Origin: Adiantum capillus-veneris
Taxonomy: Eukaryota; Streptophyta; Polypodiopsida; Polypodiales; Pteridaceae
Direction: 5' to 3'
Length of the DNA stretch: 60,000 nt
NCBI GenBank assembly: GCA_014529385.2
Contig: CM043969.1
Location: 36,579,922 to 36,639,921 of the forward strand
In this document: positions 22,293-35,535 of the stretch, piece by piece
Position numbering within the stretch: the stretch's first letter is position 1
Layout: every line of letters starts with the position of its first letter
The notes under the pieces: generated by a model
What the model was told of the DNA's origin: nothing
What the model saw: only the letters and a program-made list of their open reading frames with translations
The model's database searches: none
Program-made: the position numbers and the translations under genes

Positions 22293-22725
22293 ATTTAATT
22301 ATTTTATTTGGACATGTGTCCTCTTTTTCCTCTTTGAGAGAAAGAACTTCATTATTTATTTTTATGTATCTAAATTCTCATTGGACCCCTTTAAAACCTA
22401 ACCCATAGCATTCAAGCACATTATGAGGGCCACATGTGGAGGATCATTTGAACATGTATCTTTTATGCTTATTAAGCATTTTGTTGAATTGAATACTTCA
22501 AAGACTTAGTCAATCAAGCAAGCATGTGTTTTTTATGCTTTTCAAGTCATTTGTTTTGAATTGAATACTTCAAGTCTTAGTCAATCAAGCATGGACGTTC
22601 ATGCCTCTTGAGAATTTATCTTTGAATTTAACATTTCAAAAACCTTAGTCATTTAAGCATAAAAATCACCTCAAGCTTTGCGCAAGGTTCCCAGAACCAC
22701 TTTAAGCGTTGATCCGAGCCTATCA
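21492..22725 (-). repeat. 5' LTR of copy A
   Basis: The reverse complement matches copy B's 5' LTR over the part next to the PBS (for example the block with AGCTCTCTCCACC and CGAAGGTGTTTGAGG, and the CTTTTGGAGGGGG block). The outer edge is set at CA of TATCA at 22725 because the minus strand then starts TGATAGGCTCGG. It contains a (CT)n tract at 22226-22289 and a tandem pair of about 75 bp near 22445-22600. Confidence 0.7.
22226..22289. repeat. (CT)n microsatellite inside LTR A
   Basis: About 32 CT units. Copy B has only a short CT stretch at the corresponding place, so this is an expansion of a short run within the LTR rather than an insertion tail. Confidence 0.95.
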
Positions 22726-24092
<1,367 letters not shown>

Positions 24093-24314
24093 CCGTTTTT
24101 TGACCTCGTAGGCAGCAGTTCACTCTTTTGACCATAACTTGCTCATCCGAACTCCGATTTAGGTGATCTATAGCCTCAATCGAAGAGCACGAAGCCCTCT
24201 ACGCATTGATGTAAAGACAGAATTTTTCTGTGTAATGAAAGGCTTTGCTGTAACAGCATCTCAGAACTGAAAAAACTGTCAAAACTTTGCGTTTTTGTTG
24301 CCGACTTGAAGGCA

Positions 24315-25247
24315 ATGTCAGACAAAACTCGCAAGGGTGGAAAAGCCACACTCGCCATGGAGAATGATGCAAAATCTCCAAGGAATTTGGATGCTAATCC
24401 AACCACATCGTCTACAACAACGGAAGCAATGATCATGGCTTACTTGATCTCGTTACAAGAAACCGTCAACAAGCAAGGTGAAGAGTTGCGCGCACTTGCA
24501 ATGGAGAATGGTACTTTAAGAGTTCTCGTTGTGGAGAATGAGCACCTCAAGAAGGTTCTTGAAATGCAAACAACACGCTTGATGCATCTTGAGAATGAAG
24601 TTCAAGAATGTAAACGCTCTCTTGTGGACATGAATGTAGTGAAAGAGCGCTTGAGCAAAGTTGAGAGTGATCATGTATTGAAAGAGGAAACGATAGATAC
24701 AATACGACATGATGTATGTGAGATGAGAAATGCATCCAAATCATGGGCTGATATATGTAAGGATAATGTGGTTTCTACATCTCCTATCACGCAAGCCGTT
24801 GTCCAAGCAAAGAATGTAGAGAATGTGGACACTCAAGAATTGCAAGAACGACAAAAACGCTCAAAGAACATCGTCATTCGTGGAATCAAGGAGGAAAGCA
24901 TGGAAACACCCCAATCTCTTGCGGTTGCTATTGAAGAGTTTTTTGCTACACACTTTGGCATGTCAGGAATCATGGCTTATGGTGCACATCGAGTTGGAAA
25001 ACAAGGAGTCCCTCGCTCGGGAGAAAGACCTATTGTATGTACCATGGCTGATGAGGTAAAGAGAAAGATCATCCTTGACAATGGTTGGATCTACCTCAAA
25101 GGAACGGGTTGTAATGTATATGAGGATCGCACTCTTATGCAACAAAATGTACGTCGCAAAGCATACGAGGAAAGAAGCAAGAAGGTTAAGGTATCATCTC
25201 AAGAAGAAAAGTCACTTGAGGAGGATGCAAGTCCACCCAACAAATAG
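24315..25247 (+). CDS. LINE ORF1 protein (coiled coil plus RRM-like domain)
   Basis: 310 codons from the ATG at 24315; an upstream in-frame TTG is not used. In L1-type elements ORF1 protein coats the element RNA and acts as a nucleic-acid chaperone. Residues about 35-140 are rich in Glu/Leu heptads (LISLQETVNKQGEELRAL, LMHLENEVQECKRSL), a likely coiled coil for trimer formation. Residues about 185-285 start with NIVIRGIKEE, pass IVCTMADEVKRKIILDN and end at CNVYEDRT, the pattern of the L1 ORF1 RRM and C-terminal domain. The end is Lys/Glu rich. No CCHC zinc knuckle is present, unlike many plant L1 ORF1 proteins. The frame is intact and the stop lies six bases before ORF2. Confidence 0.85.
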   Translation: MSDKTRKGGKATLAMENDAKSPRNLDANPTTSSTTTEAMIMAYLISLQETVNKQGEELRALAMENGTLRVLVVENEHLKKVLEMQTTRLMHLENEVQECKRSLVDMNVVKERLSKVESDHVLKEETIDTIRHDVCEMRNASKSWADICKDNVVSTSPITQAVVQAKNVENVDTQELQERQKRSKNIVIRGIKEESMETPQSLAVAIEEFFATHFGMSGIMAYGAHRVGKQGVPRSGERPIVCTMADEVKRKIILDNGWIYLKGTGCNVYEDRTLMQQNVRRKAYEERSKKVKVSSQEEKSLEEDASPPNK

Positions 25248-25253
25248 GGACAC

Positions 25254-28200
25254 ATGATCTATGAGACCAACTCACGCTTGCGAATAAGCTTTTGGAATTG
25301 TAACGGGTATCCATGGAATGCGGGAATTGGCATTGATGAGCTTACCAATGACTCCGATGTGATACTTCTTGTCGAAACATGGGAGCATGATGCGCAACGA
25401 ATTCTTGGATTTGACAAATACGATGTACATTCTTTGATGTGGGCCAAAAATGCAAAGCAACGAAGAGGCCAAGGAGGCGTAGCATGTATGACCAAAAAGG
25501 GTTTGAAAGATGTTTCCATTGTCAAAGAAGATAAGTATAAACGCTACTTATGGCTGAAAATCAGCCCACCAAATGGTCAAGTCATGTTTGTGGCCGGCTG
25601 CTACATTCCTCACTATGACTCCAACTTTTATGCTCGCTTGAATATGGATAGAGATCAGCCCTTTGTTGAACTAGAGGAAGACATTGCTCATTACAAGGAT
25701 CAAGGTGAAGTCATTGTTTTTGGAGACATGAATGCTCGCACAAATATGTTACAACACGACACACAACAAGTCGACATGCCGCATGTATCAAGAAGAGTGG
25801 ATGACTCATACATGTATAATCGAAGTTCTAATGATGCAAAAGAAGTGGATCACTATGGAAAGTCACTTCTACATATGTGCAATAGTACCGGAATGCTCAT
25901 TGCAAATGGTGTATCTCTATGGCAAGGCACCAATGACTTTACATGTAGAAAGCACAATGGTGCTAGCGTGATTGACTATATGTTGTTCTCAGAAGCCACT
26001 CTAGAATGCATACAAAGCTTTACACTTGGTGAATGGAATCCGGAATCGGATCATAGGATGTTATGTATTGACCTCAAGTGTGGTAAACGGCCCGAGCATG
26101 TAGCCTCCAATCATGATGTGAATCATTTGTACCTACGTCTAGACTTCAAACGAGCACTTATATATGCTGATATGGTGGACCAAATGTTAAGCATGATAGA
26201 GCATCAAGGGAGCCCAACATTAGAATGCAAGTGGAAAGTTTTCAAAGAAGTAATTTTCTCTTGTGCGAAGGAATGCTTTTCAGTGAAACACATGTCTTGC
26301 AAAAGGTCTAAGAAGGGTAGCACCAAGAAGAAATGGTTTGACATGGAATGTAGTCAAGCCCGAAAACACTTGCTAAGATTGGATGCAATCAAAGACAAGG
26401 AAGTTTACTTGGAATGTTCACACACATACAAAGCACTTGTTCAAAAGAAGAGGAGAAGGTGGGAAGTCGAAAAACAACTTCTTTTAGCACAAGAGAAAGC
26501 ACATGCATGTGGCAAGTTTTGGCAAAATCTAAAAGGCAAGCGCGTTGAGAGCTTTGGTGACTTGACTCTTGAGGATATGTATATGCATTGTAAGAACCTC
26601 TATGAGCAACCCAATGTTGATAAGATGGAGGGTTGTAGCTCCCTTCCATTTATGTCTCCCTTCTTTACCATTGAAGATGTATACCGCGCGCTTGAGAAAC
26701 TTGCTACTCGCAAGGCAGGTGACCTTCAAGGTGTCAAGGCTGAAATGATTAAATGGACAAGCAAGAAAACACGATATTGGATATGCGATATGTTTAACCT
26801 TGCACTTCAGTATGGCATGCCTCATGATTGGAGTGCAAATTGGATCAAACCTTTGCACAAAGGAGGAGATGTAAACAATGTGAACAACTATCGCACTATA
26901 ATGGTTGGTTCTTTGATGGCAAAGTTATTTGGATGTATCATGGAGATGAAGATAAGTGAATGGGCTGAAAAGAATGGCAAACGTGCGCTTGGCCAAGCAG
27001 GTTTTCGAAAGCATCATAGCACTATTGATCACCTTGTCACTCTTCGAGTTCTTATGGAAGCGTCTCGATTGAAAGGAAAAAAGTTGTATTGTTGCTTTGT
27101 GGATTTCAAGAAAGCTTTTGACATGGTACCGCGAGGAAATCTTTGGAGACGTATGCAAAGCCTTCAAGTGCCGAGAGAATTTATGCATGCAGTCTTTCGC
27201 ATCTACCAAAAAGTGATATGTCGATTACGTATGGGAGATGGAATTTCAGAATTTTTTGCAAGCACTATTGGTGTCAAACAAGGATGCCCACTTTCCCCAA
27301 CCCTCTTTGGGCTACTCATTGATGAATTGGAATACATGGTTCTTGATTTTATGCAGCAAGAAGGCATAGAAGAGGTTAAGATTGGAAATGCGGTGATCAT
27401 GCTTTTGCTTTATGCCGATGATGTAGTGCTCTTGGCACATACCTTAGAAGATGCACAAAAGCTTATGAGTGTCTTGGAACGCTTTTGCCTACATAGCGGG
27501 CTGATCGTGAATGGATCCAAAACCAAGGTTATGCTTGTAAAGACCCTCAATGACGAAAATCCATGCATTGTATACAACAATGAGAAACTTGAAGTGGTAG
27601 ATCACTTCAAGTACCTTGGCCTTGAGGTTCCATCCAATCATAAATGGAAGGATTGTGCAATGCGTCGCTTGGAAGCCGGAAAGAGGGCTTATTATGCATT
27701 TGAGAACATGTGCAATGCAGGAGAGATCAAGTGTTGGGCTCTCAAAAAGTACCTCTTTGACACATTGGTGACACCGGTGCTTCTTTATGGAGTGGAGGTG
27801 TGGGGTGGAAGCATCGGGAAGTCTACTTGGAAAGAGTTTGAGAATGTCCAAAAGCGTTTTCTCACCAACTTTCTCCAAGTCAAGACACAAACACCCTACA
27901 TGCTCTTACTTCTTGAGTCCGGATCGCTTCCCATTGAGGTCTTGGGCATGGAAAGGGTTGTGGAGTACATGCGTAAGACACAACGTAGCCCTTTGCATCG
28001 ACTTCCTAGAATCGCATATGAAGCAAGTCAAAAGGTTCAAAAGACATGTAAGAGCAAAATACTAAGTTCGGGGTGGATGCTTGATATCAAGAAATGGTTT
28101 GGAAGATGGGATGCATGTCACTTGGTCAAGGATGCGTCGATCGACTCCCAAGTTAATGAGGCCTTCTTACAACGCCAATGTATCATGGCTTGGGAGAAAT

Positions 28201-28634
28201 CCGGAGGTTCTCGCTTCAGCCATTACACCACACACGTTGCCCCAAACTACAAATCTCTCTTCTTCTCGGAACGAGGTAACCGAACCCATTCCTACATCCT
28301 TGAGCCCATCCCGTTGAGTGCGATCCGCACCATTGCCTCCATTCGTCTTAGCTCCCATTCTCTACGCTGCGAGACAGGACGTTGGGGCACTGGCGAGGAG
28401 TGTCATCGACTTTGCACCTTATGCCCTCGTCAAGTGCGAGAGAGTGAGTACCACACACTACTTGAGTGCTCAGCTTTTGACCACATTAGGTCCTCTTTTC
28501 CCCATATATTCAGCCATGAGCTCTCCCTACATACCTTCCTCTCCCAATCACGATGTGGACTCTCTATTGCGACGCTCATTTCAGCCATTTTTGAGCATCG
28601 AGAGTCACTTATGAACTCCACTCACACCACGTGA
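25254..28634 (+). CDS. LINE ORF2 protein (endonuclease, reverse transcriptase, zinc finger)
   Basis: 1126 codons, fully open. Residues 1-270 form an APE-type endonuclease: FWNCNG (Asn15), VETWEH (Glu41), GDMNAR (Asp158, Asn160), SVIDYM (Asp241) and SDHRML (Asp266, His267), all catalytic positions kept. The RT follows (about 490-780): QAGFRKHHSTIDHL, FVDFKKAFD (near 616), GVKQGCPLSP, YADD (near 720), YLGLEV. The C-terminus carries CTLC followed by YHTLLEC, a C-x2-C-x9-H-x4-C finger common in this class. It starts six bases after the ORF1 stop, so it needs reinitiation or ribosome coupling. The product would nick DNA and prime reverse transcription of the LINE RNA at its 3' hairpin. Confidence 0.93.
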   Translation: MIYETNSRLRISFWNCNGYPWNAGIGIDELTNDSDVILLVETWEHDAQRILGFDKYDVHSLMWAKNAKQRRGQGGVACMTKKGLKDVSIVKEDKYKRYLWLKISPPNGQVMFVAGCYIPHYDSNFYARLNMDRDQPFVELEEDIAHYKDQGEVIVFGDMNARTNMLQHDTQQVDMPHVSRRVDDSYMYNRSSNDAKEVDHYGKSLLHMCNSTGMLIANGVSLWQGTNDFTCRKHNGASVIDYMLFSEATLECIQSFTLGEWNPESDHRMLCIDLKCGKRPEHVASNHDVNHLYLRLDFKRALIYADMVDQMLSMIEHQGSPTLECKWKVFKEVIFSCAKECFSVKHMSCKRSKKGSTKKKWFDMECSQARKHLLRLDAIKDKEVYLECSHTYKALVQKKRRRWEVEKQLLLAQEKAHACGKFWQNLKGKRVESFGDLTLEDMYMHCKNLYEQPNVDKMEGCSSLPFMSPFFTIEDVYRALEKLATRKAGDLQGVKAEMIKWTSKKTRYWICDMFNLALQYGMPHDWSANWIKPLHKGGDVNNVNNYRTIMVGSLMAKLFGCIMEMKISEWAEKNGKRALGQAGFRKHHSTIDHLVTLRVLMEASRLKGKKLYCCFVDFKKAFDMVPRGNLWRRMQSLQVPREFMHAVFRIYQKVICRLRMGDGISEFFASTIGVKQGCPLSPTLFGLLIDELEYMVLDFMQQEGIEEVKIGNAVIMLLLYADDVVLLAHTLEDAQKLMSVLERFCLHSGLIVNGSKTKVMLVKTLNDENPCIVYNNEKLEVVDHFKYLGLEVPSNHKWKDCAMRRLEAGKRAYYAFENMCNAGEIKCWALKKYLFDTLVTPVLLYGVEVWGGSIGKSTWKEFENVQKRFLTNFLQVKTQTPYMLLLLESGSLPIEVLGMERVVEYMRKTQRSPLHRLPRIAYEASQKVQKTCKSKILSSGWMLDIKKWFGRWDACHLVKDASIDSQVNEAFLQRQCIMAWEKSGGSRFSHYTTHVAPNYKSLFFSERGNRTHSYILEPIPLSAIRTIASIRLSSHSLRCETGRWGTGEECHRLCTLCPRQVRESEYHTLLECSAFDHIRSSFPHIFSHELSLHTFLSQSRCGLSIATLISAIFEHRESLMNSTHTT

Positions 28635-28645
28635 CATGTTCATTT

Positions 28646-28683
28646 GGTCCCATAGGTCATATTTGACCTCCCAGGACGATAAT
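28646..28683 (+). promoter_or_regulatory. 3'-terminal hairpin and ACGATAAT box of the LINE
   Basis: AGGTCATATTTGACCT (28654-28669) folds into a 6-bp stem with a TATT loop. Outside it GTCC and GGAC can pair as a second stem. GGACGATAAT follows and the microsatellite begins a few bases later. The same 38 bases occur with two differences at 32327-32364, at the end of the ORF1-only element. In stringent-type LINEs such structures are the RT recognition site. Confidence 0.75.
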
Positions 28684-28687
28684 AGAA

Positions 28688-28706
28688 CTATCTATCTATC
28701 TATCTA

Positions 28707-28789
<83 letters not shown>
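28688..28789. repeat. (TATC)n(TC)n tail of the LINE
   Basis: About five or six TATC units followed by about 40 TC units, directly after the LINE 3' end. It replaces the poly(A) tail expected for a plant L1. Confidence 0.95.
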
Positions 28790-28790
<1 letters not shown>

Positions 28791-28792
<2 letters not shown>

Positions 28793-29338
28793 TGTAGCGG
28801 TCCTAGTCCACGCTTCCAAGACTAGGTGGTGCCCTCATCTCATTTCCCTTGTGGCGCAATGGAGTTTGTTTTGGTGTAGAGGCCGCCATTCCAAATTTCC
28901 TTCGTCAGCGTCTTAGCACCTCATGCTTGGGTATGATTCCCACCTCGAGGTTAGCCCTAGCTTGCGTAAGGTCAAACGACTTTTTAACACTAATTTTGGA
29001 GGTCTTTAATGAAGCTAACCCTAAGGTCTTTTAAGCTCCATTAGATGCACGTTGCTCTTTGATAGACTACCTCCGTTTGGAACCCTTTTGAGATGTAACC
29101 ATCTCTCCTCTTGGTCCCTTGCTGAGGTAAATCTAGAAGCACTTATTGCACATTGCTCTTTGGTAGACATCTCCTTTTGGACCCCTATTGAGATGCAACC
29201 ATTTCTCCTTTCGATCCCCTGTTGAGATAGTTCTAGAAGCACATATATACTAACTCTTGTTCCCCTTTTATCTTCCATATTAAGTGATCAGTTTAATATG
29301 CGAAAATCATTTGGTAAGTTAATATTATATTTATGACA
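28791..29338 (-). repeat. Solo LTR, family X, minus orientation
   Basis: The reverse complement starts TGTCATAAATATAATATT and contains the block GACCTTAGGGTTAGCTTCATT and AAGCTAGGG, shared with 33196-33640 and 46531-46816. The inner 29045-29250 portion is a tandem pair of about 102 bp. The left edge at TGTGTAG is a guess based on a TG start beside the CT tract. No PBS or coding region is attached. Confidence 0.6.
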
Positions 29339-29447
29339 TCCACCCTTCTAATCTGGCCCTTCAATTTGCCTCGGATTCTCCCTCTTTGGAGCTTTCCTTG
29401 GGAGGCCATTTAGCTTGGCCCTTAATTGCTTACTTTGGTCGACCTTT

Positions 29448-29452
<5 letters not shown>

Positions 29453-29536
<84 letters not shown>
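29453..29536. repeat. (CT)n microsatellite
   Basis: About 42 CT units. The sequence before it (GGTCGACCTTTGGG) lacks the ACGATAAT box, so its origin as a LINE tail is uncertain. Confidence 0.95.
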
Positions 29537-30970
<1,434 letters not shown>

Positions 30971-31474
30971 GTTCAACACAGCGAAACCCTAAGCTCAACA
31001 CACCCCTGTGTCCTTCCCAGGATCAAGGGCAGCCTGTGGAGGGGCGTCAAGCCTCCAAGACTGCCTGCAAACAAGCTCCACGACCTGTCTGCTAGCGCTG
31101 CGTCTCACCTCCCACAGAGTTCTCATCGTCGCCCTTGCACAACTCGACATTCCCTGCACAGCCCGCACAGCTCTCACCTTCTCTGCACAGCACCGCCTTG
31201 ACCCCGACTTCTCGCCCTCGCGGCCTGGTGTTCCTCCGCCAGTAGCCCCATTTGAGTGTTAAGTTGCAACCTGAGAGAGTGGTGCTTTCCCACAACTGCA
31301 AAAGCTCGCGGCGACATTCAGCCATGGTTTCACTGTCTGTTATCTCCTAGCCGAAGCCCACCCACGACAGGAAGCTCGCTTTTTGTCGGTTACCCCTAGC
31401 CGAAGCCCCCACCCACGACAGTAAGCTTTTGTCGGTTGGCCCCATTTCCACCAGTGCAACCCCGAACAACAGTC

Positions 31475-32230
31475 ATGGCTACCCGAGCTTCATCCCGCAG
31501 CAAGGCCACCTTTGCAGGGATTGTGGCAACGCCTCCCAAAATGGACAGCACCATCCGACTTCAGAATGAAGTCGAAAGACTCCGCAAGGAAAATGACGAG
31601 CTGAAACAAAGGCTCGTAGCGATCGAGACTCGGCTCACTGCAATGGAGAACTACAAGAAGGAAGAAACGGAACAGCTGGAAGCCAAGCTCAACAAAACAA
31701 AAGATGAAGTAGAAACCACCCTCACCCAGGCGGTCAAAAATCAAGTACAGGAGGTCATTCTCCACAAAGTTGACGATCGCGTGGCATTCACACTACGCAA
31801 ACAACAACGGCAAGAGAACCTCACCCTCAATGTTCGCATTGGCGGGCTTCCAAGTGATTGGAAAAGAGAGGGAGACCTCAAGTTCGAGGAGTGCTTTACT
31901 CGCATCCAAGCAACAACCCCCATGATAGAGTGGGACCCAGCCACAATCACCTTCCTTACACATGAGCAACACACCAACCATGCAATCTTCACTTTCAAGA
32001 CCAAGGCGGACCGAATCAAAATCCTTGAGCAATCAAGGCTCCTCAAGGACACTAAAATCTGGTTTGCAGAAGACCTCACACCCACCCAACTCAAACACAA
32101 GAAGGTAGAACTACAAAAGGTACGAGAAGCGCGCGTAGCAGGAAAATGGGCAGTCTATCGAGGAGGTAAATCCATTATCCAGGAGTTTCGAACTCCCAAA
32201 ATGGCTTCCCCCTCTCTCTCTCCCCCTTAG
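31475..32230 (+). CDS. ORF1-type protein of the half-LINE
   Basis: 251 codons from the ATG at 31475; an upstream TTG is not credible. Residues about 25-100 are a strong coiled coil (RLQNEVERLRKENDELKQRL, then LEAKLNKTKDEVE). Residues about 118-225 resemble the L1 ORF1 RRM and C-terminal domain: LNVRIGGLPSDWKREG, HAIFTFKTKADRIKILEQSR, KIWFAEDLTP. The end is Pro/Ser rich. It differs strongly in sequence from the ORF1 at 24315-25247 but has the same plan. It likely binds its own RNA; reverse transcriptase would have to come from another element. Confidence 0.85.
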   Translation: MATRASSRSKATFAGIVATPPKMDSTIRLQNEVERLRKENDELKQRLVAIETRLTAMENYKKEETEQLEAKLNKTKDEVETTLTQAVKNQVQEVILHKVDDRVAFTLRKQQRQENLTLNVRIGGLPSDWKREGDLKFEECFTRIQATTPMIEWDPATITFLTHEQHTNHAIFTFKTKADRIKILEQSRLLKDTKIWFAEDLTPTQLKHKKVELQKVREARVAGKWAVYRGGKSIIQEFRTPKMASPSLSPP

Positions 32231-32326
32231 GGTTTTTGATTTTGATTCTGTTTATCCTATCTTCCCCTTTTGTTCACCTCTCGCTGGACACTCAGTCCTT
32301 AACTGAGATGTAACGTTTTGCTTTTC

Positions 32327-32361
32327 GGTCCCATAGGTCATATTTGACCTCCGCGGACGAT

Positions 32362-32364
<3 letters not shown>
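32327..32364 (+). promoter_or_regulatory. 3'-terminal hairpin and ACGATAAT box of the half-LINE
   Basis: Identical to the LINE's 28646-28683 except two bases (CA versus GC between stem and GGACG). It keeps the 6-bp stem, the TATT loop and the outer GTCC/GGAC pairing, and is directly followed by (TC)n. Confidence 0.75.

Positions 32365-32439
<75 letters not shown>
32365..32439. repeat. (TC)n tail of the half-LINE
   Basis: About 37 TC units starting immediately at the ACGATAAT box. Confidence 0.95.
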
Positions 32440-32440
<1 letters not shown>

Positions 32441-33060
32441 GACAAAGACCACTAGACTTATACACGTCAAGATTTGTTTCAACTAGATACCAAAAGCACA
32501 TGGATACAGTTGGTACAAGAGTTGGTCACAAAGATGGATTTATATAGAGAGAATCTCCTCCAACTACCAGAGGATGGATATGTGATCACACCAGCCTATA
32601 TGGCCACTCATTTATACTATGGGATGCGATGTGTTATTGGTTAGATGCGCACATCATTGCATCAGTTAGAGATTGAGACTGGCATATTTAAGAGAGTATC
32701 AACAAATGCTAAGATATGCTAGTTATGCCATATAGAGCCAGAGACAGAGTTACATCACATTTGTCATTTTCTGATATACTATGAGATATGAGGGCATTTT
32801 TACTCTTTAGAGAGGGCTTTGGATCATTGGCTAGAGTCCTGAGATATCAGGATCAGAGATGCCTTAGGTTGTTTTTGCAAGAGCTACATAGACACAGGGA
32901 AAGTCTCTTGAGGAGACCAGGTAGTGGGATACATTCATAGAGGGAGATCCTGACTTCTTTAGAGCAAGGACTCGGTAGCCGAATGAGCATGCCTCACAGT
33001 AGACTTCAGAATAGAGGTGTATTAGTGTACATAACCACTCCGCTCAGGAGAGAAAGACAC
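32440..33060 (+). pseudogene. LINE ORF2 3'-terminal remnant, second copy
   Basis: One frame with stops reads ETGIFKRVS, then CQLCHIEPETELHHICHF (C-x2-C, later H-x3-C), FREGFGSLARVLRYQDQRCL and LHRHRESLLRRPGS. It is the counterpart of 16440-17060 and comparable in layout to the end of the intact ORF2 (CETGR, CTLC, HTLLEC), but from another LINE family. It starts immediately at the end of a (TC)n tract, again placing a LINE piece against CT DNA. Confidence 0.55.
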
Positions 33061-33195
33061 CCACTTCTACGGGGGCGACGATGACATCGATGGAGGCACC
33101 ACCAAAGAATCAGGACTATTCTAGCATGACATGGGAGAAGCCCAATATGACTATTTATAGAGGCAAACATTGATGAACCTCTTCAACGATTGATG

Positions 33196-33639
33196 CTATC
33201 ATAAAATCCAATATCTAACTAACCCAAATGATTTTCTTATATTAAACTGATCGTTTAATTTGGGAGAATAAACAGGAACAAGATTTACAATATAGACATG
33301 TGCTTTACGGATCTATCTCAACATGGGGCCAAAGTTAATGGGTCCAAATGAGAGATTGTCTGTCAAACAGCAGTGCTATCTAATGGATCTTGAAAGACCT
33401 TAGGGTTAGCTTCATTAAATACCTCCAAAGGTTACTGTTAAAAGTCCTTAGACTTAGGACCTTAGGCAAGCTAGGGTTGTGCTTGAGGTGGGAACCCGGT
33501 CCAAGCTTGAGATGCTTGTCGTGCTTGCTAACTAAGGTGCTTGTCGTGCTTGTTGACTAAGGTGCTTCAGGTGTTTGTCGTGCTTGATGACTAAGGTGCT
33601 TGAGGTGCTTCCTGTCTAAGGTGCTTGAAGGGCTTAAGG
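33196..33639 (+). repeat. LTR family X copy (plus) with tandem GTGCTTG repeats
   Basis: 33196-33485 aligns by eye with 46531-46816 and inversely with 28920-29338. From 33510 to 33640 it has a degenerate tandem repeat of about 25-30 bp (GTGCTTGATGACTAAGG type). It abuts repeat Z at 33640. No internal element sequence is attached. Confidence 0.65.
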
Positions 33640-34344
33640 TGCTACAAATGGGAGCGTTGAGATCCCTACAAATTACCAAAAATATCACAACATAGCTCAT
33701 GAATGACAAACCCGCATCCCTGCTAATCGTACTCACACATAATCCAAACTATATGCAAGAGGAGAGAGACAAAGAGCAACAGAAGTAAGAAAAAACGTGC
33801 AAGGGAACCTCTTAGACCGGAGTGCTACGCCAGTATGGTGAGAGAGAAGGAAAGAGAGGAGAGAAGAAAGACACAAGCACTGGGTGCAATATCCCCCATG
33901 CAAGTAAATAACAAAATATCAATTCCATTGCATACCTCTCCGTTAGAAAGAAACTATCCTCAATTGCGAAGATAAGGATCTACAAACTATACTGGTCAAA
34001 AATAGTGATTAGTATTTTGTGTTAGGAACATCTCATAATAAAAGAAAAAATTTATTAAACTAAATAACTTTGTTTATGCCTATCGACATCCATATACTAC
34101 CTATTCTAGTGTCCCATACCACTAAAATAAGAAGTTTATGTCATACCCTGATGTATCAGGATATCATTGGTCACACTCATAAATCAATTCTCATCAATCT
34201 CAAGTTCAATTCCATAAATACTATCGTGATAGAAAATCATCGTATACCAATTCCAAATCCAAATATATGCCAACATATATACTCGGGTAACAAAATTATA
34301 CTAAGGATAGTGGTGGCCAGCCACTGCAGCATGATCTCGTGATC

Positions 34345-34550
34345 GGTGTTGCCTAAATTAGCGAATCTACACCAATATGATGTGCTACCTAAATTAGTGA
34401 ATCTATTGATATTAGTTAAAAATTGTGAATCTGTAGTTTGTTGTTGTGTTTCCTAAATCGATAGATCTGCAATGATAAGTGGCGTTGCCTAAATTGACGA
34501 ATCTACACCAAAATGAGCAGTGACACACTGCCTAAATCGGTGAGTCTGTG
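34345..34550. repeat. Short-motif array in repeat Z, left
   Basis: About five degenerate copies of GCCTAAATCGGCGAATCT (variants CCTAAATTAGCGAATC, CCTAAATTGACGAATC, GCCTAAATCGGTGAGTC) spaced 30-60 bp apart, all in the same orientation. Confidence 0.75.
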
Positions 34551-34589
34551 TGCATGTGACCAATGGACCAAACAAGGCATGAAAGAGTA

Positions 34590-34590
34590 C

Positions 34591-34682
<92 letters not shown>

Positions 34683-34692
34683 GTATGTATAG

Positions 34693-34731
<39 letters not shown>

Positions 34732-34768
34732 CGTATATATATATATACATACATATATATGTATATAT
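34590..34768. repeat. (TA)n/(TATG)n microsatellite
   Basis: A long TA run followed by GTAT/ATAC variants. The inverted Z copy has no such tract, so it expanded after the copies separated. Confidence 0.95.
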
Positions 34769-35535
34769 AATATTGTGTGTTAGTAGTTACTAACATGTAA
34801 TTAGTAATACAATAATGTCTCATGTATTTTATCAACACATATAAATTAACAATAATTAATAATTTTATTGAGATCGTATCATATGTTTGCACTGTAACAT
34901 ACAATCTCGGTGGATCTAATGCAACATCTCGGTACAAAATAAAATAAAGCAAAGCTAGTGAAAGACTAAATTAAAAAGAACTAAAACTAAGATCTTAAAA
35001 ACGTAAGATTAAAATCATCATCATCATTGTCTATGCACGTGGATGCCTAGCATTGTGCGAGAAAGTATTGTAGGGATCACTGAAAAGCTTCGTGAATGTC
35101 TGCCTCTGTAGAGAGTCGTAGTGGAAGGGGGAAGGGGAGAGAGAGGAATGAAATGAAATGTTATACTTCTTCCAATGGCCTAGGGGACCAAACTGATACA
35201 ATCCTTATGGATCTAATACAATATATGGGTACAAAATAAGATGAAGTAAAGTCTTTAGTCGTCAAAAGGTCAAAATTACCTATGAGATCCAAAGTGATAC
35301 AATCTGTGTGAATCTAATCCAATAATGAGGTACAAATTAAAATGAAGTAAAGTAAAATAAAAAACTATAAAAAAAACCAGCAACAGCATCGTCATCAAGG
35401 CTCGAGGAGGCTCTGCGGGGTAGGTGTTGTCACAAAAAGTATTGCATCAGTCTAGAAGAGCTTCGTTGCGATATCTGGCTCTATAGGTATTCTTACTGGG
35501 AGGGGGGAGATCAGAGAGAGGGAGGCTGGTCCTAG

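Larger units (their letters stand above)
17070..22725 (-). mobile_element. Chromovirus copy A (Ty3/gypsy), 3' part missing
   Basis: Minus-strand order: 5' LTR 21492-22725, PBS 21480-21490, Gag, zinc knuckle, protease, RT/RNase H pieces, integrase piece. It is the same family as copy B at 39361-46816 (shared MADNNQES Gag start, shared KVREHD protease region, shared integrase TSIVSDKDPRMTSNF). The coding part is broken by many shifts and internal deletions. There is no 3' LTR; the element ends against the LINE remnant near 17.07 kb. Confidence 0.8.
33640..35535. repeat. Long repeat Z, left copy
   Basis: Starts TGCTACAAATGGGAGCG and matches, in inverted orientation, 48481-51477 through a series of blocks: 33660-33930 with 51140-51470, 33925-34080 with 50810-50960, 34080-34560 with 50230-50790, 35080-35215 with 48556-48690. 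It includes the motif array (34345-34550), the TA microsatellite and a 270-300 bp unit present about twice (34900-35180, 35200-35500). It is either a very long LTR or a terminal inverted repeat. Confidence 0.75.

Noticed and set aside
22057-22408. Frames with Leu-Ser runs in LTR A
   Set aside because: They translate the CT microsatellite and lie inside an LTR.
28849-29034. 61-codon frame after the LINE
   Set aside because: It lies in the X LTR and matches non-coding copies of the same LTR.
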